From the NCBI GenBank assembly GCA_029864785.1, contig JAOTST010000117.1, forward strand, positions 1 through 5,818: 5,818 nucleotides of DNA, written 5' to 3'. The stretch comes from Chromatiales bacterium. Lineage in GTDB: Bacteria; Pseudomonadota; Gammaproteobacteria; Thiohalomonadales; Thiohalomonadaceae. How positions within the stretch are numbered: the stretch's first letter is position 1; each line of letters opens with the position of its first letter. Under the pieces are notes generated by a model that ran no database searches, had not been told where the DNA came from, and saw only the letters and a program-made list of their open reading frames with translations. Positions 1-3,847 of the stretch are shown in pieces. A program made the position numbers and the translations under genes.

Positions 1-614
1 GTGCTGTGGACTATATTACTAAACCGGTTAACTTTACAATTACTCATGCACGAATTAAGACCCATATCGAACTTAAATTTCAGCGTGACTATCTTGCAAA
101 CTTATCATTAAAAGATGGCATTACTGGCGTTTCAAATAGACGGCGCTTTGATAAAGGGTTTGAGCGGGCGCATGAAAATGCAATAAAGTCTCAAAAATCA
201 CTATCTTTACTGATGATTGATATTGATTTTTTTAAGCAATATAACGATTATCATGGTTACCTGACTGGTGATGATGTTTTGAAAACAGTTGCAACAACAA
301 TAGAGGAAGCTATTGAGTCGATGTTCAATAAAACAGAGAATCTGGTGGCGCGGCTTGATGGTAAACGCTTTGTGTGTATGCTTCCAAATGTAGCATATGA
401 ACAGATGAATTCTGCGGGTCAGTTGATTATAAATTCTGTTCGTTCTCTCAATATTCATCATGAACTTTCAACTGTTTCTGATGTTTTAACGGTTAGTATT
501 GGAGGAGTATCGTTCGTACCAAACCGAGGAGATCGGTTAGAGGATGCCATTGAAGGTGCCGATGAGATGCTCTATCGTGCTAAGGAACAGGGACGAAATA
601 GGCTCTCTATTTAA
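1..614 (+). CDS. Response regulator with receiver and degenerate GGDEF domain, 5' truncated
   Basis: The reading frame is open from the left edge (first full codon at 3), so the GTG at 6 is an internal valine and the true start lies outside. The first residues, AVDYITKPVN, are the end of a CheY-like receiver domain with its conserved Lys-Pro. A short linker (IKTHIELKFQRDYL) leads into a GGDEF domain. Counting the codon at 6 as residue 1, the domain has DGITGVSNRRRF at 37-48, DIDFFKQYND at 72-81, GD at 88-89 and YRAKEQGRNR near the end. The family makes cyclic di-GMP from two GTP. Here the GGEEF signature is DGKRF (118-122), so the metal/catalytic acidic residues are lost, and the RxxD inhibitory site reads KTEN (109-112). 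The metal Asp72 and the guanine-contact positions Asn80 and Asp89 remain. I infer a cytoplasmic phospho-responsive protein without cyclase activity, perhaps a GTP-binding or dimerisation module. The domain calls are secure; the role is not. Confidence 0.9.
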   Translation, partial: AVDYITKPVNFTITHARIKTHIELKFQRDYLANLSLKDGITGVSNRRRFDKGFERAHENAIKSQKSLSLLMIDIDFFKQYNDYHGYLTGDDVLKTVATTIEEAIESMFNKTENLVARLDGKRFVCMLPNVAYEQMNSAGQLIINSVRSLNIHHELSTVSDVLTVSIGGVSFVPNRGDRLEDAIEGADEMLYRAKEQGRNRLSI

Positions 615-638
615 TTGATTTAATACTCTCTGAGGTTT

Positions 639-659
639 AATAACCAGTAGGTTATTTTT
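639..659 (+). terminator. Hairpin with T-run; possible terminator, also covers the rluA RBS region
   Basis: AATAACC (639-645) pairs perfectly with GGTTATT (650-656) around an AGTA loop and runs into a five-T tract (655-659). This is the layout of a short intrinsic terminator for the response-regulator gene that stops at 614. The stem has only two G-C pairs, so termination may be partial. The hairpin ends 7 nt before the rluA ATG, and the only purine-rich stretch near that start (AGTAGG, 646-651) lies in its loop and 3' arm. It could therefore also control rluA translation. Confidence 0.5.
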
Positions 660-663
660 GTTG

Positions 664-1326
664 ATGAATTCTATTCCCTATAATCCACCCCATCATGATG
701 GATTGGATCTGGTTTTTGAAGATGATTGGCTTCTTGTTGTAAATAAGCCGAGTGGTCTTTTATCTGTCCCTGGCAGGGGAGAAGATAAAAGAGATAGTTT
801 GGCCTCAAGAGTTATGGCTGAGTATCCCGATGCTCTTATTGTCCATCGTCTCGATATGTCAACTTCTGGTTTGATGGTACTTGCAAAAGGTAAACAGGCT
901 CATCGTGGATTGAGTCTGCTCTTTCAAGATCAACAGATGAAAAAATGTTATGTCGCTGTCGTTGATGGCGTTGTTGAGTCATTGACCGGAGAGGTTGATC
1001 TACCACTGATAACTGATTGGCCTAACCGACCACGGCAAAAGGTTGATTATGAATTGGGTAAACCATCTTTAACGAGTTACAGAGTTATTGGGCATAATGA
1101 TGAAGCCGTGACGACACGCATTGAATTAAAACCAAAGACAGGGCGTTCACATCAACTCCGTGTCCATATGCTCTCTATAGGTCATCCGATAGTAGGAGAT
1201 GAGCTCTACGCCAGTCGTGATGTTATAGATAAAGCGAGTCGTTTGCTGTTGCATGCATCAGCACTCTCTTTTACTCATCCTGTAACCAAACAGAGACTCA
1301 GTTTTAAAAGTGATGTCCCTTTTTAA
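664..1326 (+). CDS. rluA: Dual-specificity rRNA/tRNA pseudouridine synthase RluA
   Basis: RluA converts uridine to pseudouridine at position 746 of 23S rRNA and position 32 of several tRNAs (E. coli numbering). The 220-residue product matches E. coli RluA (219 aa) along its length. It has VVNKPSGLLSVPGR near residues 25-38, the catalytic loop VHRLDMSTSG with Asp at residue 64, LPLITDWPNRPRQKV, and the late LKPKTGRSHQLRVHML and GHPIVGDELYAS blocks. RluA lacks the S4-like RNA-binding domain of RluC/RluD, and none is seen here. I chose the ATG at 664 because it places the catalytic Asp at 64 as in E. coli; an in-frame TTG at 658 would add two residues and has slightly better spacing to AGTAGG. 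There is no convincing promoter in the 49-bp gap after the response-regulator gene, so read-through past the hairpin at 639-659 is a possible source of transcript. Confidence 0.95.
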   Translation: MNSIPYNPPHHDGLDLVFEDDWLLVVNKPSGLLSVPGRGEDKRDSLASRVMAEYPDALIVHRLDMSTSGLMVLAKGKQAHRGLSLLFQDQQMKKCYVAVVDGVVESLTGEVDLPLITDWPNRPRQKVDYELGKPSLTSYRVIGHNDEAVTTRIELKPKTGRSHQLRVHMLSIGHPIVGDELYASRDVIDKASRLLLHASALSFTHPVTKQRLSFKSDVPF

Positions 1327-1338
1327 TGGATTCGCTAT

Positions 1339-1368
1339 TTCTATTTGTAAATAGAGTTCGTGATTTTT
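1339..1368 (+). terminator. Weak AT-rich hairpin after rluA
   Basis: Starting 13 bp after the rluA stop, TTCTATT (1339-1345) pairs with AATAGAG (1350-1356, one G-U pair) around a TGTA loop. A five-T run follows at 1364-1368, separated from the stem by 7 nt. The stem is nearly all A-T and the T-run is displaced, so this is at best a poor rluA terminator. Confidence 0.22.
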
Positions 1369-1374
1369 AGGTTA

Positions 1375-1393
1375 AATCTAATCAATTTAGATT
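1375..1393. repeat. 7-bp inverted repeat AATCTAA/TTAGATT
   Basis: AATCTAA (1375-1381) and TTAGATT (1387-1393) form a perfect inverted repeat around a 5-nt centre. No T-run follows on either strand. The right arm is also the start of the 11-bp direct repeat that recurs at 1454. It could be an AT-rich protein-binding site or chance in AT-rich DNA. Confidence 0.4.
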
Positions 1394-1464
1394 GAGATAC
1401 CATAAGGTCGATCAGGGAGAAATTTTTACGTTGGGAAATGAAATATTGGAGAGTTAGATTGAGA
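1387..1464. repeat. Direct repeat TTAGATTGAGA, two copies
   Basis: The 11-mer TTAGATTGAGA occurs at 1387-1397 and 1454-1464, 67 bp apart. The similarity continues loosely (ATACCA against ACATCCA). The second copy runs into the hairpin beside the tRNA 3' end. The two copies may mark a small past duplication or slippage in this intergenic DNA. Confidence 0.5.
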
Positions 1465-1480
1465 CATCCATGTCTCTATC
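1457..1480 (-). terminator. Hairpin just downstream of tRNA-Pro, possible terminator
   Basis: GAT-T-GAGACA (1457-1466) pairs with TGTCTC-T-ATC (1471-1480), giving nine base pairs and one T-T mismatch around a 4-nt loop. It lies 12 nt beyond the CCA end of the minus-strand tRNA, where a tRNA terminator or 3'-trailer processing hairpin is expected. The minus strand then reads TAACTCTCC, which is a poor U-tract. On the plus strand the following TTGTTC is only modestly T-rich, so it could also stop rluA read-through. Confidence 0.4.
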
Positions 1481-1492
1481 TTGTTCATTGTA

Positions 1493-1569
1493 TGGTCGGG
1501 ACGAGAGGATTCGAACCTCCGACCACTTCACCCCCAGCGAAGTGCGCTACCAGGCTGCGCTACGTCCCG
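1493..1569 (-). tRNA. tRNA-Pro, anticodon GGG
   Basis: The minus strand from 1569 to 1493 folds into a complete 77-nt cloverleaf with an encoded CCA end. The acceptor CGGGACG pairs with CGTCCCG. The D-arm is GCGC/GCGC with a GG-containing loop. The anticodon stem is CTTCG/TGAAG (one G-U pair) around CTGGGGG. The T-arm is GGAGG/CCTCT (one G-U pair) around TTCGAAT. The anticodon GGG occupies 1533-1535 and reads CCC and CCU codons. The discriminator is A73, and the first pair is C1-G72, the unusual pair characteristic of bacterial tRNA-Pro. It is convergent to rluA and has no adjacent intact tRNA in the window. Two candidate promoters lie upstream on the same strand, one close (1586-1613) and one behind a tRNA-like leader (1730-1758). 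Confidence 0.97.
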
Positions 1570-1585
1570 AAATGATATACTGCCC

Positions 1586-1613
1586 TGCATAGTTACGTAT
1601 ATTTCGTTTTCAA
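1586..1613 (-). promoter_or_regulatory. Possible proximal promoter of tRNA-Pro
   Basis: On the minus strand, TTGAAA (1608-1613) and TATGCA (1586-1591) are separated by 16 bp. The second hexamer is followed by GGGCAG, a G-rich discriminator, and transcription would start about 10 nt before the tRNA. The -10 matches TATAAT poorly. The -35 sits inside an imperfect palindrome, ATTTCG (1601-1606) with CGAAAT (1617-1622), that could bind a regulator. Confidence 0.3.
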
Positions 1614-1658
1614 AATCGAAATAGACCTATGATTGAATATGGCCGCATATTTTCTACA

Positions 1659-1723
1659 CTCTTTCGGGTGGGGGAGCAGAGTCACTGTGGTGCACTACCA
1701 AGCGACGCTACATACCGAAAGAG
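1659..1723 (-). ncRNA. tRNA-Pro-like 5' half within a 9-bp stem; tRNA remnant or small leader RNA
   Basis: On the minus strand, 1717 to 1690 resembles the first 28 nt of a tRNA-Pro: CGG start, T8-A9, D-stem GCGT/GTGC (wobble pairs) and TTGGTA in the D-loop. Against the intact tRNA-Pro at 1493-1569, 22 of 28 positions agree without gaps. No matching anticodon arm with NGG, T-arm or CCA follows, so it is not a working tRNA. A perfect 9-bp inverted repeat, CTCTTTCGG (minus 1723-1715) with CCGAAAGAG (minus 1667-1659), would close the whole segment into one fold. Inside it, 1680-1685 and 1690-1696 can form a second small hairpin with one bulge. The promoter at 1730-1735 would start transcription at about 1723, exactly at this stem. 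I infer either a decayed duplicate of tRNA-Pro still sitting behind its promoter, or a structured leader of the tRNA-Pro transcript. Confidence 0.5.
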
Positions 1724-1729
1724 CGCGCA

Positions 1730-1758
1730 ATTATACACAAGATGACAGTGACAAGAAA
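1730..1758 (-). promoter_or_regulatory. Stable-RNA-type promoter reading toward tRNA-Pro
   Basis: The minus strand carries a perfect TATAAT (1730-1735) followed at once by TGCGCGC. A GC-rich discriminator of this kind is typical of rRNA and tRNA promoters under stringent (ppGpp) control. The -35 at 17-bp spacing (TTTCTT, 1753-1758) is weak. Predicted start is near 1723, the first base of the 9-bp stem of the tRNA-like element and about 154 nt before the mature tRNA-Pro 5' end. Confidence 0.55.
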
Positions 1759-1836
1759 CGTGATAAAGCACCAATTTGAACAATATATTATATCGCTGTG
1801 TCAGCACTTGAGCCGCTCTTCTGGGAATCCTTTCCG

Positions 1837-2580
1837 ATGGAGGTAAGAATATTGTCCCAAACTGTTGAGGGAGATAGCCATCTGCGGATGATCGTTGATC
1901 AATGGGGATTATCGGTCGCTGATAATGCCCCTGTTGAACTGATTTGGGATGGTGAAAAATTGTCAATAATCCATCATGATTTCCCAGCGATGGGGGCTTA
2001 CTTTGTCGATTTTGTGGGTGGCGCTGTTGGCCATCGTCGTCGTTTTGGTGGTGGTCGAGGGCAGATGATTGCTAAAGCAGCGGGACTTAAACAAGGTGTT
2101 AATCCCATATTGGTAGATGCCACAGCGGGGTGGGGTAGAGATGCCTATCTACTGGCCACTCTGGGCTGCAAGGTAACCATGATCGAGCGTTCTCCCATTG
2201 TGGCTGCACTGTTAGAGGATGGCCTACGACGAGCGCAGGCCGATTCTGAGATTGGCCAAATGGTGACAGAGCGGCTTCACTTGGTGGCGGCGGACGCTAT
2301 TGAGTGGCTGACTCATAGTGATTTAGAACCTGATGTGGTCTATCTTGACCCGATGTTTCCGCACCGCAATAAAACAGCGCAGGTGAAGAAGGAGTCGTTC
2401 TACCTACAGCAACTACTTGGGCCTGCAACTGATGGTGATGCGTTATTGAAGACCTCCCTCAAAGTGGCGCAAAAACGGGTTGTGGTAAAGCGTCCCAAGC
2501 AGGCATCACTCTTGACTGAGCAAAAGCCGACTCACAGTTATATGACCAAAAGTCACCGATTTGATGCTTATATTAAATAG
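1837..2580 (+). CDS. rsmJ: 16S rRNA (guanine-1516-N2) methyltransferase RsmJ
   Basis: RsmJ (formerly YhiQ) is a cytoplasmic enzyme that uses S-adenosylmethionine to methylate G1516 of 16S rRNA. The product is about 247 residues (E. coli 250) and collinear with the family. It has the RsmJ block FVDFVGGAVGHRRRFGGGRG near residues 56-75, the SAM-binding loop VDATAGWGRD at 93-102, MIERSPIVAALLEDGL, the catalytic-type YLDPMFP at 169-175, and the VVVKRP and KSHRFDAY blocks at the C-terminus. I chose ATG 1837 because it aligns end to end with E. coli RsmJ (same 56 residues before VDFVGG). However, GGAGGT at 1839-1844 is ideally spaced for a TTG at 1852, which would remove 15 residues, and a GTG at 1798 would add 13. 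The stop is 2 bp from that of the convergent transpeptidase gene. No clear promoter was found. Confidence 0.95.
   Translation: MEVRILSQTVEGDSHLRMIVDQWGLSVADNAPVELIWDGEKLSIIHHDFPAMGAYFVDFVGGAVGHRRRFGGGRGQMIAKAAGLKQGVNPILVDATAGWGRDAYLLATLGCKVTMIERSPIVAALLEDGLRRAQADSEIGQMVTERLHLVAADAIEWLTHSDLEPDVVYLDPMFPHRNKTAQVKKESFYLQQLLGPATDGDALLKTSLKVAQKRVVVKRPKQASLLTEQKPTHSYMTKSHRFDAYIK
1839..1854 (+). promoter_or_regulatory. Strong Shine-Dalgarno inside the start of rsmJ, before TTG 1852
   Basis: GGAGGT (1839-1844) lies 7 nt before an in-frame TTG at 1852. It is among the best ribosome-binding sites in the window, whereas ATG 1837 has only GGGAA (1823-1827) upstream. Family alignment favours ATG 1837; the ribosome site favours TTG 1852. 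The two cannot be separated from sequence alone. Confidence 0.4.
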
Positions 2581-2588
2581 GGCTATTT
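2575..2588. repeat. Palindrome formed by two facing stop codons
   Basis: AAATAG (2575-2580) and CTATTT (2583-2588) are a perfect inverted repeat around GG. The TAG stops of rsmJ and of the convergent transpeptidase gene form its inner bases. Each gene ends in a Lys or Asn/Lys-type A-rich codon followed by TAG, so the symmetry may be coincidence. There is no T-run, so it is not called a terminator. Confidence 0.5.
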
Positions 2589-3434
2589 GACGATATAGAC
2601 TTTGTCGCCTACATCCATCATGTTGAAAATGCGCTTCATATCAGCGTTAACGGTTCTGACGCAGCCGTGCGAGGCCTTAGTGCCAATGCTAGCAGGATTG
2701 GCGGTACCGTGAATGGCATAGGTCTTGCCAATATTGAGAGCATAATCACCAATTGAGCCTCTGAAGCAGCGTTCTCCGGCGGCGATGTCGCTCTTGAACT
2801 CCTCTTCCATCGATTTAGGGATGCACCACTCAATTCCGAGCGGATCATAGATCTTCCAGCGAACTTGATACTCACCGGGATCGGTGTAATAACACTTTCC
2901 CCCCTTCTCTTTGGGTTGGCAGCGATCCATTCCCAGAGCGACCTTCGCTGAATAGACAACCTGTTCGCTCTTTTCGCCCTCTTCACGTTCGAAGACCTTT
3001 AACAAAAAGTCAGATTTATTGATGGTAATGTAGCGATGGATGTTTTTAGGGCGACCAGAAGGGATGGGGCCTGGTTGAGGTGTGAAATTGGCGGTGTAAT
3101 TTCCGTTAATCCAGAGAGGCTTGGAGCGTGGCGTCCATTTATCGTTGGGGAAAGTACCGCTAACCTTAATCCATTCGCCACGCTGCTCTTTTGATGTGAA
3201 GCGTGTCTCAGAGCTCCAGACAGCAACAATTTTTCCATCAGGTGCATCTCTTACCGATGCTAGGGTTGTTAATTGATAGGTTTGAGCACGATAGGTAGAT
3301 ATTGCGGGTGTACTTTCAAGTGTGGTTGATGCAAAGAGGTTCGCGTGGTAAAAAATTACCAGTAGGAGTAGATAGTTAGAAAAATCGTAGGAACTACTTT
3401 TTGGGATATGCATCTTTAAGTCGTTGAATCTCAT
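2583..3434 (-). CDS. Periplasmic L,D-transpeptidase with N-terminal SH3-like domain
   Basis: YkuD-family L,D-transpeptidases use an active-site cysteine to form 3-3 peptidoglycan crosslinks or attach proteins to the wall. The 283-residue product has an N-terminal hydrophobic stretch (YLLLLVIFYHANLFAS, 21-36) fitting a Sec signal peptide. An SH3b-like segment covers about 52-115 (ASVRDAPDGKIVAVW, then RGEWIKVSG and SKPLWING). A YkuD domain covers about 133-282 and carries H242-GT and SHGCVR with catalytic Cys258 (codon 2661-2663); its spacing matches E. coli ErfK-type enzymes. Four further cysteines (172, 181, 204, 223) precede it and could form disulfides. The first ATG (3434) overlaps the upstream hpt gene by 41 bp; an in-frame ATG at 3413 keeps the signal peptide and may be the real start. 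Neither has a good ribosome site, so translation is probably coupled to hpt. No terminator is visible before the convergent rsmJ. Substrate, crosslinking or anchoring, cannot be told. Confidence 0.9.
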   Translation of the reverse strand: MRFNDLKMHIPKSSSYDFSNYLLLLVIFYHANLFASTTLESTPAISTYRAQTYQLTTLASVRDAPDGKIVAVWSSETRFTSKEQRGEWIKVSGTFPNDKWTPRSKPLWINGNYTANFTPQPGPIPSGRPKNIHRYITINKSDFLLKVFEREEGEKSEQVVYSAKVALGMDRCQPKEKGGKCYYTDPGEYQVRWKIYDPLGIEWCIPKSMEEEFKSDIAAGERCFRGSIGDYALNIGKTYAIHGTANPASIGTKASHGCVRTVNADMKRIFNMMDVGDKVYIVK

Positions 3435-3735
3435 CCATTAAATGATTGCACAGTTCATCATAGTTAGTAATTATATCACCCCTTATGGCTTGCTCAAGTT
3501 GGTTAGCTGCTGCCCCTAGCGCTGGAACACCCGTGTAGCGTGTTGCACCATTCAATTTATGAGTTGTCTCTAGCAGGTTTGTATAATCATTTTCTTTACA
3601 CTGCAGAGCAATTTTTTCCTTATAAGTGGGGAGTTCATTAACAAGCATTCCAAATAGCTCATCGGCCAATTCAGCATCACCTCCTGCCTGTTTGATAGCG
3701 GCTTCTGAGTCGAATATGTCCAGCTCGTTATTCAT
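3394..3735 (-). CDS. Stand-alone histidine phosphotransfer (Hpt) protein, BarA-type
   Basis: The 113-residue protein is almost entirely one Hpt domain. Such four-helix proteins relay phosphate from a hybrid kinase's receiver to a response regulator in the cytoplasm. The phosphoacceptor is His59 in ETTHKLNGATRYTGVP, which closely resembles the C-terminal Hpt segment of BarA (HKLHGSCGYSGVP). The preceding part (AIKQAGGDAELADELFGMLVNELPTYKEKI) also fits the BarA Hpt N-terminal helices. There is no kinase or receiver sequence attached. The start is ATG 3735, with AAGGA (3742-3746) 6 nt upstream and a good promoter at 3777-3804. It is divergent from cysM-rlmD and overlaps the following transpeptidase gene. 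Its partners are not in the window, except possibly the receiver protein at the left edge, which is not linked to it by operon. Confidence 0.88.
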   Translation of the reverse strand: MNNELDIFDSEAAIKQAGGDAELADELFGMLVNELPTYKEKIALQCKENDYTNLLETTHKLNGATRYTGVPALGAAANQLEQAIRGDIITNYDELCNHLMDEIQRLKDAYPKK

Positions 3736-3741
3736 CCTTCA

Positions 3742-3746
3742 TCCTT
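3742..3746 (-). promoter_or_regulatory. Ribosome-binding site of hpt
   Basis: The minus strand reads AAGGA six bases before ATG 3735, which fixes the hpt start. A second AAGG lies directly against the ATG and is too close to act. Confidence 0.65.
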
Positions 3747-3776
3747 GTGTATTCTAAAATTGGTCTAATTTGGGTG

Positions 3777-3804
3777 ATTGTAACTCAATATCAAATGTTG
3801 GCAA
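3777..3804 (-). promoter_or_regulatory. Sigma-70 promoter for hpt
   Basis: On the minus strand, TTGCCA (3799-3804) and TACAAT (3777-3782) are separated by 16 bp, each matching five of six consensus bases. Transcription would start about 35 nt upstream of the hpt ATG. Its -35 lies within the spacer of the opposite cysM promoter and shares two bases with the palindrome at 3803-3812. Confidence 0.6.
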
Positions 3805-3818
3805 GCATGCTTTATAAT
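3790..3818 (+). promoter_or_regulatory. Promoter for cysM-rlmD
   Basis: A perfect TATAAT lies at 3813-3818. At 17-bp spacing the -35 is the poor ATCAAA (3790-3795). A better-looking TTGGCA (3798-3803) is only 9 bp away and cannot pair with it. A strong -10 with a weak -35 suggests help from an activator. Transcription would start near 3825, leaving a leader of about 23 nt before cysM. Confidence 0.5.
3803..3812. promoter_or_regulatory. 10-bp palindrome AAGCATGCTT between divergent promoters
   Basis: AAGCATGCTT is self-complementary. It abuts the cysM -10 (3813) and overlaps the outer bases of the hpt -35 (3799-3804). A protein bound here would touch both promoters, so it is a candidate shared operator. 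The length alone is too short to exclude chance. Confidence 0.35.
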
Positions 3819-3847
3819 GGCGACGATTTAGTCTTTATTGAGAATTT

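Larger units (their letters stand above)
1327..1836. other. Long stretch without a protein gene, holding tRNA-Pro and control elements
   Basis: About 510 bp separate rluA from rsmJ. The left third (1327-1492) is AT-rich and contains three small inverted repeats and one 11-bp direct repeat, but no coding signal. The middle is the minus-strand tRNA-Pro. The right third holds the tRNA-like element and a minus-strand promoter. A search for a plus-strand promoter for rsmJ gave only AT-rich TATATT/TATTAT hexamers around 1784-1791 without a matching -35, so none is called. Confidence 0.6.

Noticed and set aside
6..8. GTG as the start of the GGDEF protein
   Set aside because: It lies inside the conserved end of a receiver domain (AVDYITKP), so the gene begins upstream of the window.
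1438..1574. Plus-strand ORF of about 44 codons starting ATG 1438
   Set aside because: Most of it is the antisense of tRNA-Pro, with no ribosome site and no recognisable protein.
1690..1717. A second functional tRNA gene
   Set aside because: Only the acceptor start and D-arm are recognisable; no paired anticodon stem, T-arm or CCA follows.
1784..1791. AT-rich -10-like hexamers as an rsmJ promoter
   Set aside because: No -35-like sequence at 15-19 bp and many overlapping AT hexamers; not distinguishable from background.
1682..1966. Minus-strand 94-codon ORF
   Set aside because: It overlaps the tRNA-like element, its promoter and the start of rsmJ in antisense; composition is not protein-like.
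2636..3247. Two minus-strand ORFs (116 and 82 codons)
   Set aside because: They are other frames of the L,D-transpeptidase gene, whose frame is supported by YkuD and signal-peptide features.
3728..3742. Four-codon upstream ORF (MKDE) overlapping the hpt start
   Set aside because: It arises from the ribosome-site sequence itself (AAGGATGAAGG) and has no independent ribosome site.
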